Assembly (NCBI GenBank): GCA_041737175.1
Contig: JBGSSF010000006.1
Coordinates: 1-64,000 of the forward strand
Source of the DNA: UBA5072 sp041737175
GTDB lineage: Bacteria > Bacteroidota > Bacteroidia > Bacteroidales > UBA10428
DNA length: 64,000 bases
Reading direction: 5' to 3'
In this document: one piece after another, positions 26,801-33,663 of the stretch
Layout: every line of letters starts with the position of its first letter
Numbering within the stretch: the stretch's first letter is position 1
The notes under the pieces: generated by a model
What the model saw: the letters and a program-made list of their open reading frames with translations, nothing else
The model's database searches: none
Told to the model about the DNA's origin: nothing
Translations under genes and position numbers: made by a program

Positions 26801-27108
26801 ATCAGTACGTAAAAGTTTTTAGTATAGCGAAAAGTGCAACTTATTTGTTCTTTGGAATTAGCGCTATTGCTGACGCTACATTATATTTCAATAGAGACCC
26901 TAACACGGGAGAACGCTATCAATCAGGAGCAAAAACCTTAACAAGCCTTGGAGTAAATGGGTTGGCAGTATACATAGGAGGTCTGCCCGGAATCTTGTTG
27001 GGTATTAATTATATTGCAATAGAGGGTCAAACAATACAGATACAAGATAATATTTTAAATAATCGCCCTGCTACTTTCAATTTATATAATCCAGGGCTAG
27101 GTTGGTGA
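20836..27108 (+). CDS. RHS/YD-repeat polymorphic toxin-like protein
   Basis: A 2090-residue exported protein, read from ATG 20836 (MRVLFVLLLPVSLLFIIVYN, a signal peptide); a TTG 14 codons earlier spoils the signal. It has an SpvB-like start (LPGNLDISSLGDAVYTIPVS), FG-GAP/VCBS units (about 400-740, e.g. EIDGDGKSDIVI, FDFDGDTRTEL-type), many YD repeats (about 1080-1700), and the RHS core near 1735-1797 (GRVYDPVMGQFLSPDP, NRYSYCMGNPLKYADPSGY). After the core a private tip of about 295 residues ends in Gly-rich hydrophobic stretches (LGVNGLAVYIGGLPGILLGI), of no family I recognise. In RHS proteins the shell holds a toxin tip, often with immunity downstream. No PAAR or VgrG domain, so T6SS delivery is not implied. 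Confidence 0.88.
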   Translation: MRVLFVLLLPVSLLFIIVYNGKSQTPAKSFTLNTTVQGGTYTARDWILLQPSFATTNGYDFTAQINEDLLFPVDYQTIQPPINRTLDLTLPVGTLPGNLDISSLGDAVYTIPVSLPPGTAGMQPEIGMSYNNRGGNGFLGEHMGLSGFSVITRCQQDPFNDGITMPVNLDNSDRLMMDGHRLVLTNGSWCTANSEYRTQEETYAIIKYLGSYFTVETPDGYTRYYGEVASSRLTNSNGAILSWHLTRVTDAFGNSIIYSYKKMTQTNEILPDHIEYTKTASFNAYNKVEFYFDNNRKDSIPGFSAGIRIGKQHLLRKISVFSMDSKEKEYLFNYFKGNNNVTYLTNIVLVGRNGGKLNSTQLNWDSRPVANFYDEYEVYREESADLTNYTPAQILTVLNKLTKQQRIYNLAEIDGDGKSDIVILPTEYNTNRNIFTKYRGLNQSRVNTMPSGYKNILSVDFDGDTRTELLFHNGRLRNGSIYLGQTPYPSGDSLTNSNCTFQIWRWDDATSNYQTISTSNNYGIGSLQAGTYQLFPGDFDGNGTFDLLFVSPAYYCVYLSQRTPTGFQFERKSEGANNLGISDYFICDYNGDRKHELISVNTTGASVSSFVYNAANQTYLINTTQISTIVKKNSSYPVSFGDVNNDGNMDIFYNKKIYYSNGLIQTITNSENQFGTFENSFLGLDHNVDGKSEFCRTTFNGSGANEIVYRYYDGTTLNESEDIALNEYYIPYQFMFADFNGDGFSEKLYNYIFVGPTGLYDYPHVVHRSVVSKTTTSPWDKSGMLVNRITDGLNNKTDLVYDMMNSNGMCIKTENNSVSNPVATIIPSFVAIKQVIRDNGVGTKQTITYSYQNARYFYQKGLLGFASFITSDDASKMKTVQQQNYESTFYIMFPYSNEIRTIAGDTLISGFYPVYYVHNYNRTGQKSYYSYLGTATANNFQSKQKIIENYTYSTSDFSHGNWSSRLVKYITYAIGSDIEDGRLTTNRVAESFNNSKFYRIKSVIDISKRNDDAAEHKSKLEFGFINSCSPVIDKEYTYWFQNGVEDGDVDTIAYTYNTLGNKTSTIKRFGNISRSESYIYDSKERFIEKYTDPLTNSTSFIYTNNGLLRYGSDPNKIETYRIYDEFDRSVESSSSDQIVNTVTYNWKPLSGDADAPSNALYYTLATQTNKPDVKTYYDLLGRQLRVITTAINNKLVFKDIQYNTKGQTTCKSDPYFKGDPSKWIYYSYYSDGRLKAQRLDNDLKKFTFTYINNTVKQTQVNTGQIYTKTIDAQGLIINASDPAGMISYQYFSSGLPRIITAPQNVTTFEYDKYGTQKTINDPNAGLYEYQYNAFGELIYQKDPKNNWFRITNMDRLGRPLKKTSSDGSSVNYTYDTDFKGAVCKVTQSNGMKSEFKHDHLGRVICQTETIEGLSYMTSFRYNEFGDPDRVTYPSSFEVKYSYDSKGYLYQVSRSDNNNILWTAGDVNARGQWLGFRLGNSFDRTFIYNDYGMITKIATGNVQSLDYQFNTETGNLDWRKNNKNGRQESFTYDPQLDRLKSWRVGTGTQHFANYKTDGTGRFNDKSDAGTYTYNSSPDIHQVTGLTGNPGTYTNALCTINYTAFNKVDSLFETGNYRLKYKYAADEQRRVSRLYNSSNVKIKETIYIPGGYEVEKTGAVTRLIHYIPVGDCWAMFVKNSSGQDTLYYLLTDHLGSLHVITNATGTKLKEYSFDPWGRRRNPDDWTFNNVPPVSITSRGFTMHEHMDKFNLINMNGRVYDPVMGQFLSPDPFIQYPFSTQNFNRYSYCMGNPLKYADPSGYSYKQEMVNRYSYDGGGFWYRGAYYGYDSENGFFRSAGGGTLSGSSYHYDWGSGTYINQFGIPVSFQEVFYDDITPNRSEYSNGLERTTISTSFNRLNKTDWIRFTSFQVIDIFDIYLKAKYKSLPIDPRPIGAQVNGVSASGGGDEINYVEKIKVGSEIGKISSEIAKESGFIATIGTNGKYYNIWTTGNQYVKVFSIAKSATYLFFGISAIADATLYFNRDPNTGERYQSGAKTLTSLGVNGLAVYIGGLPGILLGINYIAIEGQTIQIQDNILNNRPATFNLYNPGLGW

Positions 27109-27236
27109 ACGAGTTACAAATAGATTATAGGCTAAGAACAAAGAGAGGCTTGTTTGAACATGATGTAAACATTGCAAGTGGCAAGCACCCTGAAACTGTT
27201 TACATGATTGAATTTGAAGAAAACAATAACATTTGA
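27105..27236 (+). CDS. Small hypothetical protein coupled to the RHS stop
   Basis: A 43-codon ORF starts at GTG overlapping the RHS stop (GTGA) and ends at TGA 27236, five bases before the next start. The product begins MNELQIDYRLRTKRGLFEHD and ends EFEENNNI; it is soluble and charged. The overlap suggests translational coupling. It could be a small partner or a residual piece of an older toxin tip in another frame. Family unknown, and coding status is not proven. Confidence 0.4.
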   Translation: MNELQIDYRLRTKRGLFEHDVNIASGKHPETVYMIEFEENNNI

Positions 27237-27240
27237 GGCT

Positions 27241-27606
27241 ATGCGATATTTTTATTATAGAATTTATCAACAGTTAAAAAAAGTAAAAACGAATAATACA
27301 CCTGCATTAAATGCAATGATATTATTAGGTATTCTGCAAGGATTGAATGTTTTATCCGTTTATGGAATAGTTAATTATTTTTTCCACATAAGCGTTTATA
27401 GAATTCATGTAGTTTTAGGCGGCACGGTGCTAGCTATTTTATTGTTTTTTTCAGGTTTTATTTTTTTTGTTGGTAGAAAAGATGAAATATACAAGCAATA
27501 CGAAGGCGAATCAAAGGAAGAGAGAAAAAGAGGTACTATTTATTTACTCTTGTACATCCTCCTTAGTATAGTTTTCTTTTTTGTGATAGGAGAAACTTTA
27601 ATTTAG
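27241..27606 (+). CDS. Small three-helix membrane protein, immunity candidate
   Basis: A protein of 121 residues from ATG 27241 (MRYFYYRIYQQLKKVKTNNT). Three transmembrane helices are visible: about 30-55 (LNAMILLGILQGLNVLSVYG), 60-82 (IHVVLGGTVLAILLFFSGFI) and 98-121 (YLLLYILLSIVFFFVIGETL), with a charged loop KDEIYKQYEGESKEERKRG. It is the second small gene after the RHS toxin and strongly A+T-rich. Position and size suit an immunity protein, above all if the hydrophobic toxin tip acts on membranes, but no family was recognised and this is inference. Confidence 0.55.
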   Translation: MRYFYYRIYQQLKKVKTNNTPALNAMILLGILQGLNVLSVYGIVNYFFHISVYRIHVVLGGTVLAILLFFSGFIFFVGRKDEIYKQYEGESKEERKRGTIYLLLYILLSIVFFFVIGETLI

Positions 27607-27611
27607 TAATA

Positions 27612-27690
27612 AAGCCCCCCGCTAAGCGTAGTTTTCTTAACTACGCTTTATTTGAATCGTAGTCTGTGACTACCATTCGCTTGATTCTAT
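27612..27690. repeat. REP-like palindromes before the RAYT-fragment ORF
   Basis: GCTAAGCGTAGTTTTCTTAACTACGC (written here as arms GCGTAGTT/AACTACGC around TTCTT) repeats the element at 19107-19128. It is followed by GTAGTCTGTGACTAC, a perfect short palindrome. Such pairs commonly flank RAYT transposase genes. Confidence 0.7.
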
Positions 27691-27779
27691 TTAAATTTTT
27701 TTGCATACAAATACAATGTATTGAAATAAGTATTTTCTTATTACATTTGATTTGTTCATGTTAATGAAATTCTACCGTT

Positions 27780-28601
27780 ATGTCAACCGGATATCAGATC
27801 AATGATCAGGAAGGATTGTACTATTTGACGTTTCAAGTTGCCGGTGTCGGATGGTTTGCCTTGGAAAACAGTGTGATTGGTAGTCGGAGACTACAATTTA
27901 GAAGCGGCGAAGTTAAGAAAACTTCGCCGAGCGGAGCTTCGCCGATCGATGGGAAAGCAAAAAAGATAAAAACAGTTTTAATAATTATTCTTATTATTGG
28001 TTTGGCATATCAAGTAATTGATTATATATCAACTCATTCCTATGAATTTATAGAAAGAAAGGATTTAAAACTTGAAAGAATTCTAAATCAAAACGTTATT
28101 GATAGCGTTGACCTTACATTTGCAGTTGGTAATAAAAATGATACTCTTGTTCAGGTTAGATTAAGACATTATTGTTTATTAATATGGAATATTTCAAATT
28201 ATCAGGATATATTAAACAATCGGATTACTTATGATTTCAACAATAGAAACAGAGATTTTTATTTTACTCCATATTCTAATCAAGAAATAAGTCCGGCTTT
28301 AACACTAAAATATAAATTGCCAGATCATATTTCAAAAGATATTTCTCTTAACCTATCAATAGATAGCGACGTTTATGATAGCATTGAATTCAAACAGGAA
28401 AAAGGATATTGCCTGAGAACTCCTAAATTTGGAATAGGAAATGATAAGAATAGAAGCCATATCATCTTTGATTTTAATAAGGAAAAAAGAGAAGTGATTT
28501 TCATGTTCTATAAAAGAGAAAGAACAAACTATTTGCTTGTTTTTTATTCTATAAGCGATGAGAAAATCGACAGTGATATTCTTTTTAGCATGATACATTA
28601 A
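27780..28601 (+). CDS. Chimeric ORF: RAYT transposase fragment, REP element, unknown membrane protein
   Basis: An ORF of 273 codons with three unlike parts. Residues 1-25 (MSTGYQINDQEGLYYLTFQV) are the start of a REP-associated tyrosine transposase, which normally runs on to a VGWVDIFTR-type segment. Residues about 35-60 are coded by REP palindromes (GGTAGTCGGAGACTAC, GCGAAGTTAAGAAAACTTCGC). From residue 62 there is one transmembrane helix (KTVLIIILIIGLAYQVIDYI) and a 190-residue, A+T-rich extracytoplasmic domain of no known family. No other in-frame Met precedes the helix, so the membrane protein either uses the transposase start or lost its own start. It follows the RHS locus and could be a further immunity-type gene. 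Confidence 0.5.
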   Translation: MSTGYQINDQEGLYYLTFQVAGVGWFALENSVIGSRRLQFRSGEVKKTSPSGASPIDGKAKKIKTVLIIILIIGLAYQVIDYISTHSYEFIERKDLKLERILNQNVIDSVDLTFAVGNKNDTLVQVRLRHYCLLIWNISNYQDILNNRITYDFNNRNRDFYFTPYSNQEISPALTLKYKLPDHISKDISLNLSIDSDVYDSIEFKQEKGYCLRTPKFGIGNDKNRSHIIFDFNKEKREVIFMFYKRERTNYLLVFYSISDEKIDSDILFSMIH

Positions 28602-28782
28602 AATTCATGGCTAAGAGCAGCATTTCAATTGCAACGCCATTCATGGCGTGGATTTGAAAGATTGAAATAGTGAAGCGACAAGGGCTTAAGCCCTTTTGGT
28701 GTTGATTGCAGCTTCATAAGTGTTCCACGCCCTAAAGGACGTGGCAATTGATTGGTCGACAAACTTCGCCGAGCGGCTGTGG
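28602..28782. repeat. Group of palindromes after the toxin locus
   Basis: Short palindromes follow each other: ACGCCATTCATGGCGT (about 28635), AAGGGCTTAAGCCCTT (about 28680), CCACGCCCTAAAGGACGTGG (about 28724) and an ACTTCGCCGAGCGG fragment (about 28763) also seen in the RAYT region. The gap separates the convergent RAYT-fragment ORF and dxs and marks the return to higher G+C. No gene is visible. Confidence 0.7.
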
Positions 28783-30711
28783 TTAACCGACTTTGGAGAG
28801 TACCCGCGGTACCACCATCGATTTCACGGCCCTGTAAATGCCGTCGGCATCAAAGCCACATTGCCTGTATAATTCCTCCTGGGTGCCATGGTCGATGAAT
28901 TCATCGGGGACACACAGTCTTTTCACATGCGCCTGGTAACCGTTATCGGACATGAATTCAAGGATTGCGCTGCCGAAGCCACCATTTATAGCGCCATCCT
29001 CAACCGTGATAATACTTTTAAAGTGCCTGAAGATCCCGTGCAGGCATTCCTGATCGATGGGCTTGACAAACCTCATATCCCAGTGTTCCGCCTCTATGTT
29101 TTCCGCTTCCAGTCTTTCCAGAGCCTCTTCCGCCAGGTTGCCGGCGTTGCCGATGGTGAGAATGGCGATATCCTTACCGGGTCTTACCATCCGGGCCTTT
29201 CCGATTTCAATTTCCCGGAAGGGTCCCTGCCAGTTGACCATGTTGCCTCTGCCCCGCGGATAGCGGATGGCAATGGTCCCGTGGTTCCTGAGCTGGGCTG
29301 TGTACAACATATTCCGCAACTCTTCCTCGTTCATGGGAGCGCTCAGGATGATATTGGGAATGCACCGCAGGTAAGCAAGATCAAACACACCCTGGTGTGT
29401 GGCGCCGTCGGACCCGACAATGCCGCCGCGATCGATGCAGAAAACCACCGGCAGCTTTTGCAGGGCGACATCGTGGATTACCTGGTCATAAGCCCTTTGC
29501 AGGAATGAAGAATAGATGTTGCAGTACGGGATAATGCCCTGTGCCGCGAGTCCGGCCGAAAAGGTTACGGCATGCTGCTCCGCTATTCCCACGTCAAAAG
29601 CCCGATCCGGCATTTCATCCATCAATATTTTCAGGGAGCAACCGGAGGGCATGGCAGGCGTGATGCCCACAATCCTGTCGTTCATGCGTGCCAGCTCCAG
29701 CAACGTATGGCCAAACACATCCTGGTAAAGGGGAGGTTCCTTGTCATTCTCATGGGTACCCACCAGCTCGCCGGTCTTCCGGTCAAATTTACCCGGAGCA
29801 TGGTAAACGGTCTGGTTGATCTCTGCCAGCGGAAATCCCTTCCCCTTGATGGTAAGAATGTGCAACAGCTTAGGTCCGCGGATGCTCTTCATATCTTCAA
29901 GCAGTTCCACCAGGTGCAGCACGTCGTGTCCGTCAACCGGCCCGAAATACCTGAACTTGAAGGATTCGAAGAGATTGCTCTGGTGCATAAGGACTGATTT
30001 GAGGCCGTTCTCGAGCTTCTGCGCATATTCCCTGGCATGGGGCGCTATTTTATTGATCTTGCCAAACAGGTGCCAGAGTTCGGCTTTTACTTTGTTATAG
30101 GTACGGGAAGTAGTGATATCGGTAAGATATTCTTTCAGGGCCCCTGTGCTGGGATCGATGGCAATATTATTATCATTCAGCACCACCAGGAGATCGGTTT
30201 TTTCCATGCCGGCGTTGTTGAGACCCTCGAAGGCCAGTCCCCCGGTCATGGACCCGTCACCAATGACTGCCACGACATCCCTTTTGACTTTCTGCAGGCG
30301 ATCTGCAACTGCTATACCCAGGGCTGCGGATATGGAGGTGGATGAATGCCCCGTGCCAAAGGAATCATACTCACTTTCGCTCATCCGCGGAAAGCCGCTG
30401 ATGCCTTTGTACTGCCGGTTGGTGTTGAAAACCGATTTACGGCCGGTGAGTATTTTGTGGCCATATGCCTGGTGACCCACATCCCAGATCAATGCATCGT
30501 GCGGGGTATTGTAGACATAATGCAGGGCAACTGTAAGTTCAACAACGCCAAGGCTGGCACCCAAATGGCCCGGATTGGATGAGCACATATCAATGATGAA
30601 CTGACGGAGTTCATCACACACCTGTGGCAACTGATCCTTGCCGATCTTTCTAAGATCTGCAGGGTAATTGATCTGATCCAGCAATCTTTCTTCCTTGTTA
30701 GGATCCATCAT
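28783..30711 (-). CDS. dxs: 1-deoxy-D-xylulose-5-phosphate synthase
   Basis: A 642-residue thiamine-diphosphate enzyme that joins pyruvate and glyceraldehyde 3-phosphate, the first step of the MEP isoprenoid pathway and a source for thiamine and pyridoxal. The ThDP part has SSNPGHLGASLGVVELTVAL, WDVGHQAYGHKILTGR, and GDGSMTGGLAFEGLNNAG; the pyrimidine domain has DVGIAEQHAVTFSAGLA, with the catalytic Glu, and DRGGIVGSDGATHQG; the C-terminal domain has ILTIGN and VEDGAINGGFGSA. Length and order are normal. Two adjacent Met codons are possible starts. A -7 box lies about 60 bp upstream. Confidence 0.97.
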   Translation of the reverse strand: MMDPNKEERLLDQINYPADLRKIGKDQLPQVCDELRQFIIDMCSSNPGHLGASLGVVELTVALHYVYNTPHDALIWDVGHQAYGHKILTGRKSVFNTNRQYKGISGFPRMSESEYDSFGTGHSSTSISAALGIAVADRLQKVKRDVVAVIGDGSMTGGLAFEGLNNAGMEKTDLLVVLNDNNIAIDPSTGALKEYLTDITTSRTYNKVKAELWHLFGKINKIAPHAREYAQKLENGLKSVLMHQSNLFESFKFRYFGPVDGHDVLHLVELLEDMKSIRGPKLLHILTIKGKGFPLAEINQTVYHAPGKFDRKTGELVGTHENDKEPPLYQDVFGHTLLELARMNDRIVGITPAMPSGCSLKILMDEMPDRAFDVGIAEQHAVTFSAGLAAQGIIPYCNIYSSFLQRAYDQVIHDVALQKLPVVFCIDRGGIVGSDGATHQGVFDLAYLRCIPNIILSAPMNEEELRNMLYTAQLRNHGTIAIRYPRGRGNMVNWQGPFREIEIGKARMVRPGKDIAILTIGNAGNLAEEALERLEAENIEAEHWDMRFVKPIDQECLHGIFRHFKSIITVEDGAINGGFGSAILEFMSDNGYQAHVKRLCVPDEFIDHGTQEELYRQCGFDADGIYRAVKSMVVPRVLSKVG

Positions 30712-30769
30712 CCGGAAATTTCATCATCACGGCGTCTAATAACCTGGATAAAGCAGGTGTCAAGTTCCG

Positions 30770-30777
30770 CAAAGTTA
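30770..30777 (-). promoter_or_regulatory. -7 box (TAACTTTG) upstream of dxs
   Basis: The minus strand reads TAACTTTG, matching the Bacteroidota -7 consensus TAnnTTTG, about 60 bp before the dxs start. No clear -33 TTTG was seen at the expected spacing, so the call is tentative. Confidence 0.45.
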
Positions 30778-30863
30778 ATAATTAATTGCTTTTTTTACTT
30801 GGGAATATTGACAAGGGTGTTAATTTCGGGGATTAAGGTTTGTACCCTAAAACAGTCCTTGTG

Positions 30864-31862
30864 ATGAAAAAGATAAATGCACTTCTGCTCCTTGCCCTGT
30901 TTGCCGCATCGTGCGTGCCACCGGCCAAATTCACCTCCCTGCAGTCGGAAGCCCTCACCTGCCAGCAGGAAAGGAACATCCTGAAAACCGAGAATGAGCA
31001 GCTTGCGGTCGACAACAAGGAATTGAAGGCACGCCTTGCGCGGGCTGAAAGTCAACTGGCACGGGCAGGCAAGGACACGCTCAGGTGGAAAGAAGAAGCC
31101 GGCAGCCTTACCCGGCAGAACGTACAGCTCACCAATGACTACCGGGATCTCCAGGAAGCGCAGCAGGCTCTTTTAAAAGGGAGCGAAGGGGAAATCAGAC
31201 GCCTGATGGATGAACTCCAGGTTGCGCAGAAAGACCTGCAAAAACGGGAATTCGATCTCAGCAAACTCTCATCGGATGTCAATGCCAGGAAGAGCGAACT
31301 CGACTTGGTGCAGTCCGAGCTGAATGACCGCAATGCCCGTCTGGCCGATCTTGAAAAGATGCTGCAGCAACAGGAATCGGTGATGACCTCGCTCCGGAAA
31401 AAAGTCACGGATGCTTTACTTGGATTTGAAAATCAGGGGCTCACAGTCACGCAGAAGAACGGCAAGGTCTTCGTATCCCTCGACGAAAAACTGCTTTTTA
31501 AAAGCGGAAGCACAACTGTGGATCCGAAGGGCGCGGTGGCGCTGAAAAACCTGTCTAAAGTGCTGGAGCAAAACCCTGAGATCAATGTGATGATTGAAGG
31601 GCATACCGATGATGTTCAGGTGATACCGGGATCAGTTTACAGGGACAACTGGGATCTGAGTGTTCTGAGGGCCACATCCATTGTAAGGATCTTGCTGGAA
31701 GGGTCCTCCATCAATCCGCAACGGCTGACTACTGCCGGACGCAGCCAGTATCAACCGGTTGACGCTGCCAAAACTGCAGAAGCCCGGCAGAAAAACCGGC
31801 GCACTGAAATTATTCTTTCACCAAAATTGGATGAATTGTATAAACTAGTGGAAAGTAAATAA
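30864..31862 (+). CDS. OmpA-family lipoprotein with long coiled coil
   Basis: A protein of 332 residues from ATG 30864 (MKKINALLLLALFAASCVPP). The signal peptide ends in a lipobox AASC, so it should be lipidated. A long heptad-rich coiled coil (about 30-195) with many Glu, Lys, Gln and Leu follows, e.g. LKTENEQLAVDNKELKARLA. The C-terminal OmpA domain (about 205-325) has LLFKSGSTTVDPKGAVALKN, MIEGHTDDV and NWDLSVLRATSIVRIL, plus AGRSQYQPVD and KNRRTEIIL. It binds peptidoglycan through the OmpA domain and anchors the outer membrane; similar proteins help motility or secretion machines. dxs is divergent. Confidence 0.92.
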   Translation: MKKINALLLLALFAASCVPPAKFTSLQSEALTCQQERNILKTENEQLAVDNKELKARLARAESQLARAGKDTLRWKEEAGSLTRQNVQLTNDYRDLQEAQQALLKGSEGEIRRLMDELQVAQKDLQKREFDLSKLSSDVNARKSELDLVQSELNDRNARLADLEKMLQQQESVMTSLRKKVTDALLGFENQGLTVTQKNGKVFVSLDEKLLFKSGSTTVDPKGAVALKNLSKVLEQNPEINVMIEGHTDDVQVIPGSVYRDNWDLSVLRATSIVRILLEGSSINPQRLTTAGRSQYQPVDAAKTAEARQKNRRTEIILSPKLDELYKLVESK

Positions 31863-31917
31863 ATCATTCATCAAATCACTCCAGACAAGTCCCATCCCAA
31901 AACACTCAACACAAAAC

Positions 31918-31951
31918 CCGCTTTTCACTCATCACTCATCACTCATTACTA
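31918..31951. repeat. Minisatellite (ACTCATC)n after frr
   Basis: TTTCACTCATCACTCATC followed by ACTCATTACTAC. The same unit appears inverted or direct at 59738-59782, 59878-59911 and 61503-61531. It sits between two convergent genes. Confidence 0.7.
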
Positions 31952-31953
31952 CT

Positions 31954-32517
31954 TTACACCGTCATAATATCTTTTTCCTTGCCGGCAACGATGACATCCG
32001 TTTTCCGGATATACTCATCCGTTAACAGTTGCAACTTTTCCTGTGATTCGATTTCCAGATCTTCCGGTAAGCCGGCTTTCTGAAGCTTTTTCAGCTCTTC
32101 GTTGCCTTCCCGGCGGGCATTGCGGATACTGACCTTCGTGTTTTCACCCATTACTTTCACCTGTTTGACCAGGTCCCTGCGCCGTTCCTCGGTAAGCGGG
32201 GGGACATTCAACCGGATGATTTCCCCGTTATTCATGGGAGTCAATCCGATGTTCGCATACAGAATGGCCTTTTCAATGACAGCAAGCATTGTCTTTTCCC
32301 AGGGTTGCACAACAATGGTTTTGGCATCGGGCGTGCCGATATTGCTTACCTGTGAAAGTGGCGTGACAGCGCCATAATAATCCACCGTAATGCCATCGAG
32401 AATCGAAGGGGTCGCCTTGCCTGCGCGAACGTGTATCAGTTCATCCTCGAGATGCCGGATGGCCTTTTCCATCTTTTCCTGCGTCATGTCAACGCAAAAT
32501 ATAGCTTCTTCTTCCAT
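31954..32517 (-). CDS. frr: Ribosome recycling factor
   Basis: A 187-residue protein that, with EF-G, splits post-termination ribosomes. It has the three-helix bundle and beta-alpha-beta head: HLEDELIHVRAGKATPSILD, VDYYGAVTPLSQVSNI, PWEKTMLAVIEKAI, NNGEIIRLNVPPLTEERRRD and SIRNARREGNEELKKL, ending AGKEKDIMTV. Length is normal. It is the last gene of the minus-strand set rplM-rpsI-rpsB-tsf-pyrH-frr; the 307-bp gap to pyrH is filled largely with minisatellites. Confidence 0.97.
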   Translation of the reverse strand: MEEEAIFCVDMTQEKMEKAIRHLEDELIHVRAGKATPSILDGITVDYYGAVTPLSQVSNIGTPDAKTIVVQPWEKTMLAVIEKAILYANIGLTPMNNGEIIRLNVPPLTEERRRDLVKQVKVMGENTKVSIRNARREGNEELKKLQKAGLPEDLEIESQEKLQLLTDEYIRKTDVIVAGKEKDIMTV

Positions 32518-32824
32518 TTGAAAAAGGGTTTGAAGGTAATGGCAGCAAAATTAGGATTTTGGAATTAAATATCAATCAGGAGAGGATTTTTTTATAAGTA
32601 ATTATTGATGATAAAAGGATATGAATTTGTTGTGATTGTTGTAGGTTATAGGCTGTAGGCTGTAGGCTGTAGGCTGTAGGCTGCAGGCTGTAGGCTGTAG
32701 GCTATAGGCTGCAGGATTTCAGACAATGAGACCAGTAGACTGCCTGACTGCAAGACTTGCCCGACTGCCCGACTGCATGACTGCATGACTGCTACTGCTA
32801 CTGCCGCTGCCGCTGCCGCTCCTT
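32518..32824. repeat. Minisatellite-filled gap between pyrH and frr
   Basis: After about 120 bp of A+T-rich DNA, TAGGCTG units run in tandem from about 32641 to 32714 (with CAGGCTG and TAGGCTA variants). They are followed by GACTGC/CAAGACTTGC units (32735-32795) and a (GCTACT/GCCGCT)n tail to 32822. The order matches the gap at 3590-3677. No ORF or RNA gene is seen. The arrays separate two genes usually cotranscribed. Confidence 0.8.
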
Positions 32825-33538
32825 CTAATTATGTATCAGCGTGCCGATATCCTCCCCCGTTAATATTCTTTTGAGATTTCCTTCCCGGTTCATATCAAAA
32901 ACCAGGATGGGGAGGTTATTTTCCCTGCACATGGTAAAGGCAGTCAGGTCCATGATCTTCAGTCCTTTATCATAGGCCTCTTCGAAGGAGATGTTGTGAT
33001 ATTTAACTGCCCCGGGATCCTTTTCCGGATCCGCGGTATACACGCCATCGACCCGGGTACCCTTGAGAATTATGCTGGCGTCGATCTCCACTCCCCTGAG
33101 CGCTGCGGCGGTATCTGTGGTAAAAAACGGGTTTCCGGTGCCAAACGTGAATACCAGGGCATATCCCTGTTCAAACAGTGATTCGGTGAGTGTTTTGGTA
33201 TATCGCTCTGCTACAGGGAGCATTTCAATAGCTGTGAGAACCCTTGCCTTTCCGCCGGACTGGTTGATGAAGGTCTGCAATGCCAAACCGTTGATCACGG
33301 TTGCCAGCATGCCCATATAATCGCCGGTCACCCGGTCAAACCCGCTTTTAATTCCGGATAATCCCCTGAAAATATTCCCGCCGCCGATAACGATACCCAC
33401 CTGGGCGCCCAATTCCTGGATTTCTCTGATCTGCCGGGCATAGGCCTCCAGCACCGATTCATCGATGCCTGAATTTTTATCACCCATGAGGGCTTCGCCG
33501 CTGAGTTTCAGCAGTACGCGTTTGTATTTCAATGGCAT
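32825..33538 (-). CDS. pyrH: UMP kinase
   Basis: A protein of 237 residues from MPLKYKRVLLKLSGEALMGD; an ATG four codons earlier (33550) is also possible. It phosphorylates UMP to UDP in pyrimidine synthesis and belongs to the amino-acid-kinase fold, not the AMP-kinase fold. Motifs are VLLKLSGEALMG, GIVIGGGNIFRG (UMP site), AVAERYTKTLTE-like contact region, GTGNPFFTTDTAAALRG and ADPEKDPGAVKYHNI. Length is normal. tsf lies upstream past a terminator and a large palindrome, frr downstream. Confidence 0.96.
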   Translation of the reverse strand: MPLKYKRVLLKLSGEALMGDKNSGIDESVLEAYARQIREIQELGAQVGIVIGGGNIFRGLSGIKSGFDRVTGDYMGMLATVINGLALQTFINQSGGKARVLTAIEMLPVAERYTKTLTESLFEQGYALVFTFGTGNPFFTTDTAAALRGVEIDASIILKGTRVDGVYTADPEKDPGAVKYHNISFEEAYDKGLKIMDLTAFTMCRENNLPILVFDMNREGNLKRILTGEDIGTLIHN

Positions 33539-33566
33539 GGTGTTATGCATTTATGTAACGTAAATA

Positions 33567-33601
33567 TAAAAAAAAACGGGGTGGTTCAAAAGACCACCCC
33601 G
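33567..33601 (-). terminator. Rho-independent terminator after tsf
   Basis: On the minus strand the stem CGGGGTGGT/ACCACCCCG with loop TCAAAAG-type is followed by at least nine T. It lies 60 bp past the tsf stop and before pyrH, so the ribosomal-protein/EF-Ts transcript probably ends here and pyrH may need its own promoter or readthrough. Confidence 0.85.
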
Positions 33602-33611
33602 GTATATTATG

Positions 33612-33658
33612 GTAGAGACGCATTGCATGCGTCTGAGACGCATGCAATGCGTCTCTAC
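33612..33658. repeat. Palindrome, GTAGAGACGC family (long form)
   Basis: A 47-bp near-perfect palindrome with arms GTAGAGACGCATTGCATGCG. It is the long form of the repeats at 44912, 46722, 47873 and 57631, whose ends are all GTAGAGACG-like and CGTCTCTAC. Confidence 0.85.
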
Positions 33659-33663
33659 GGACA

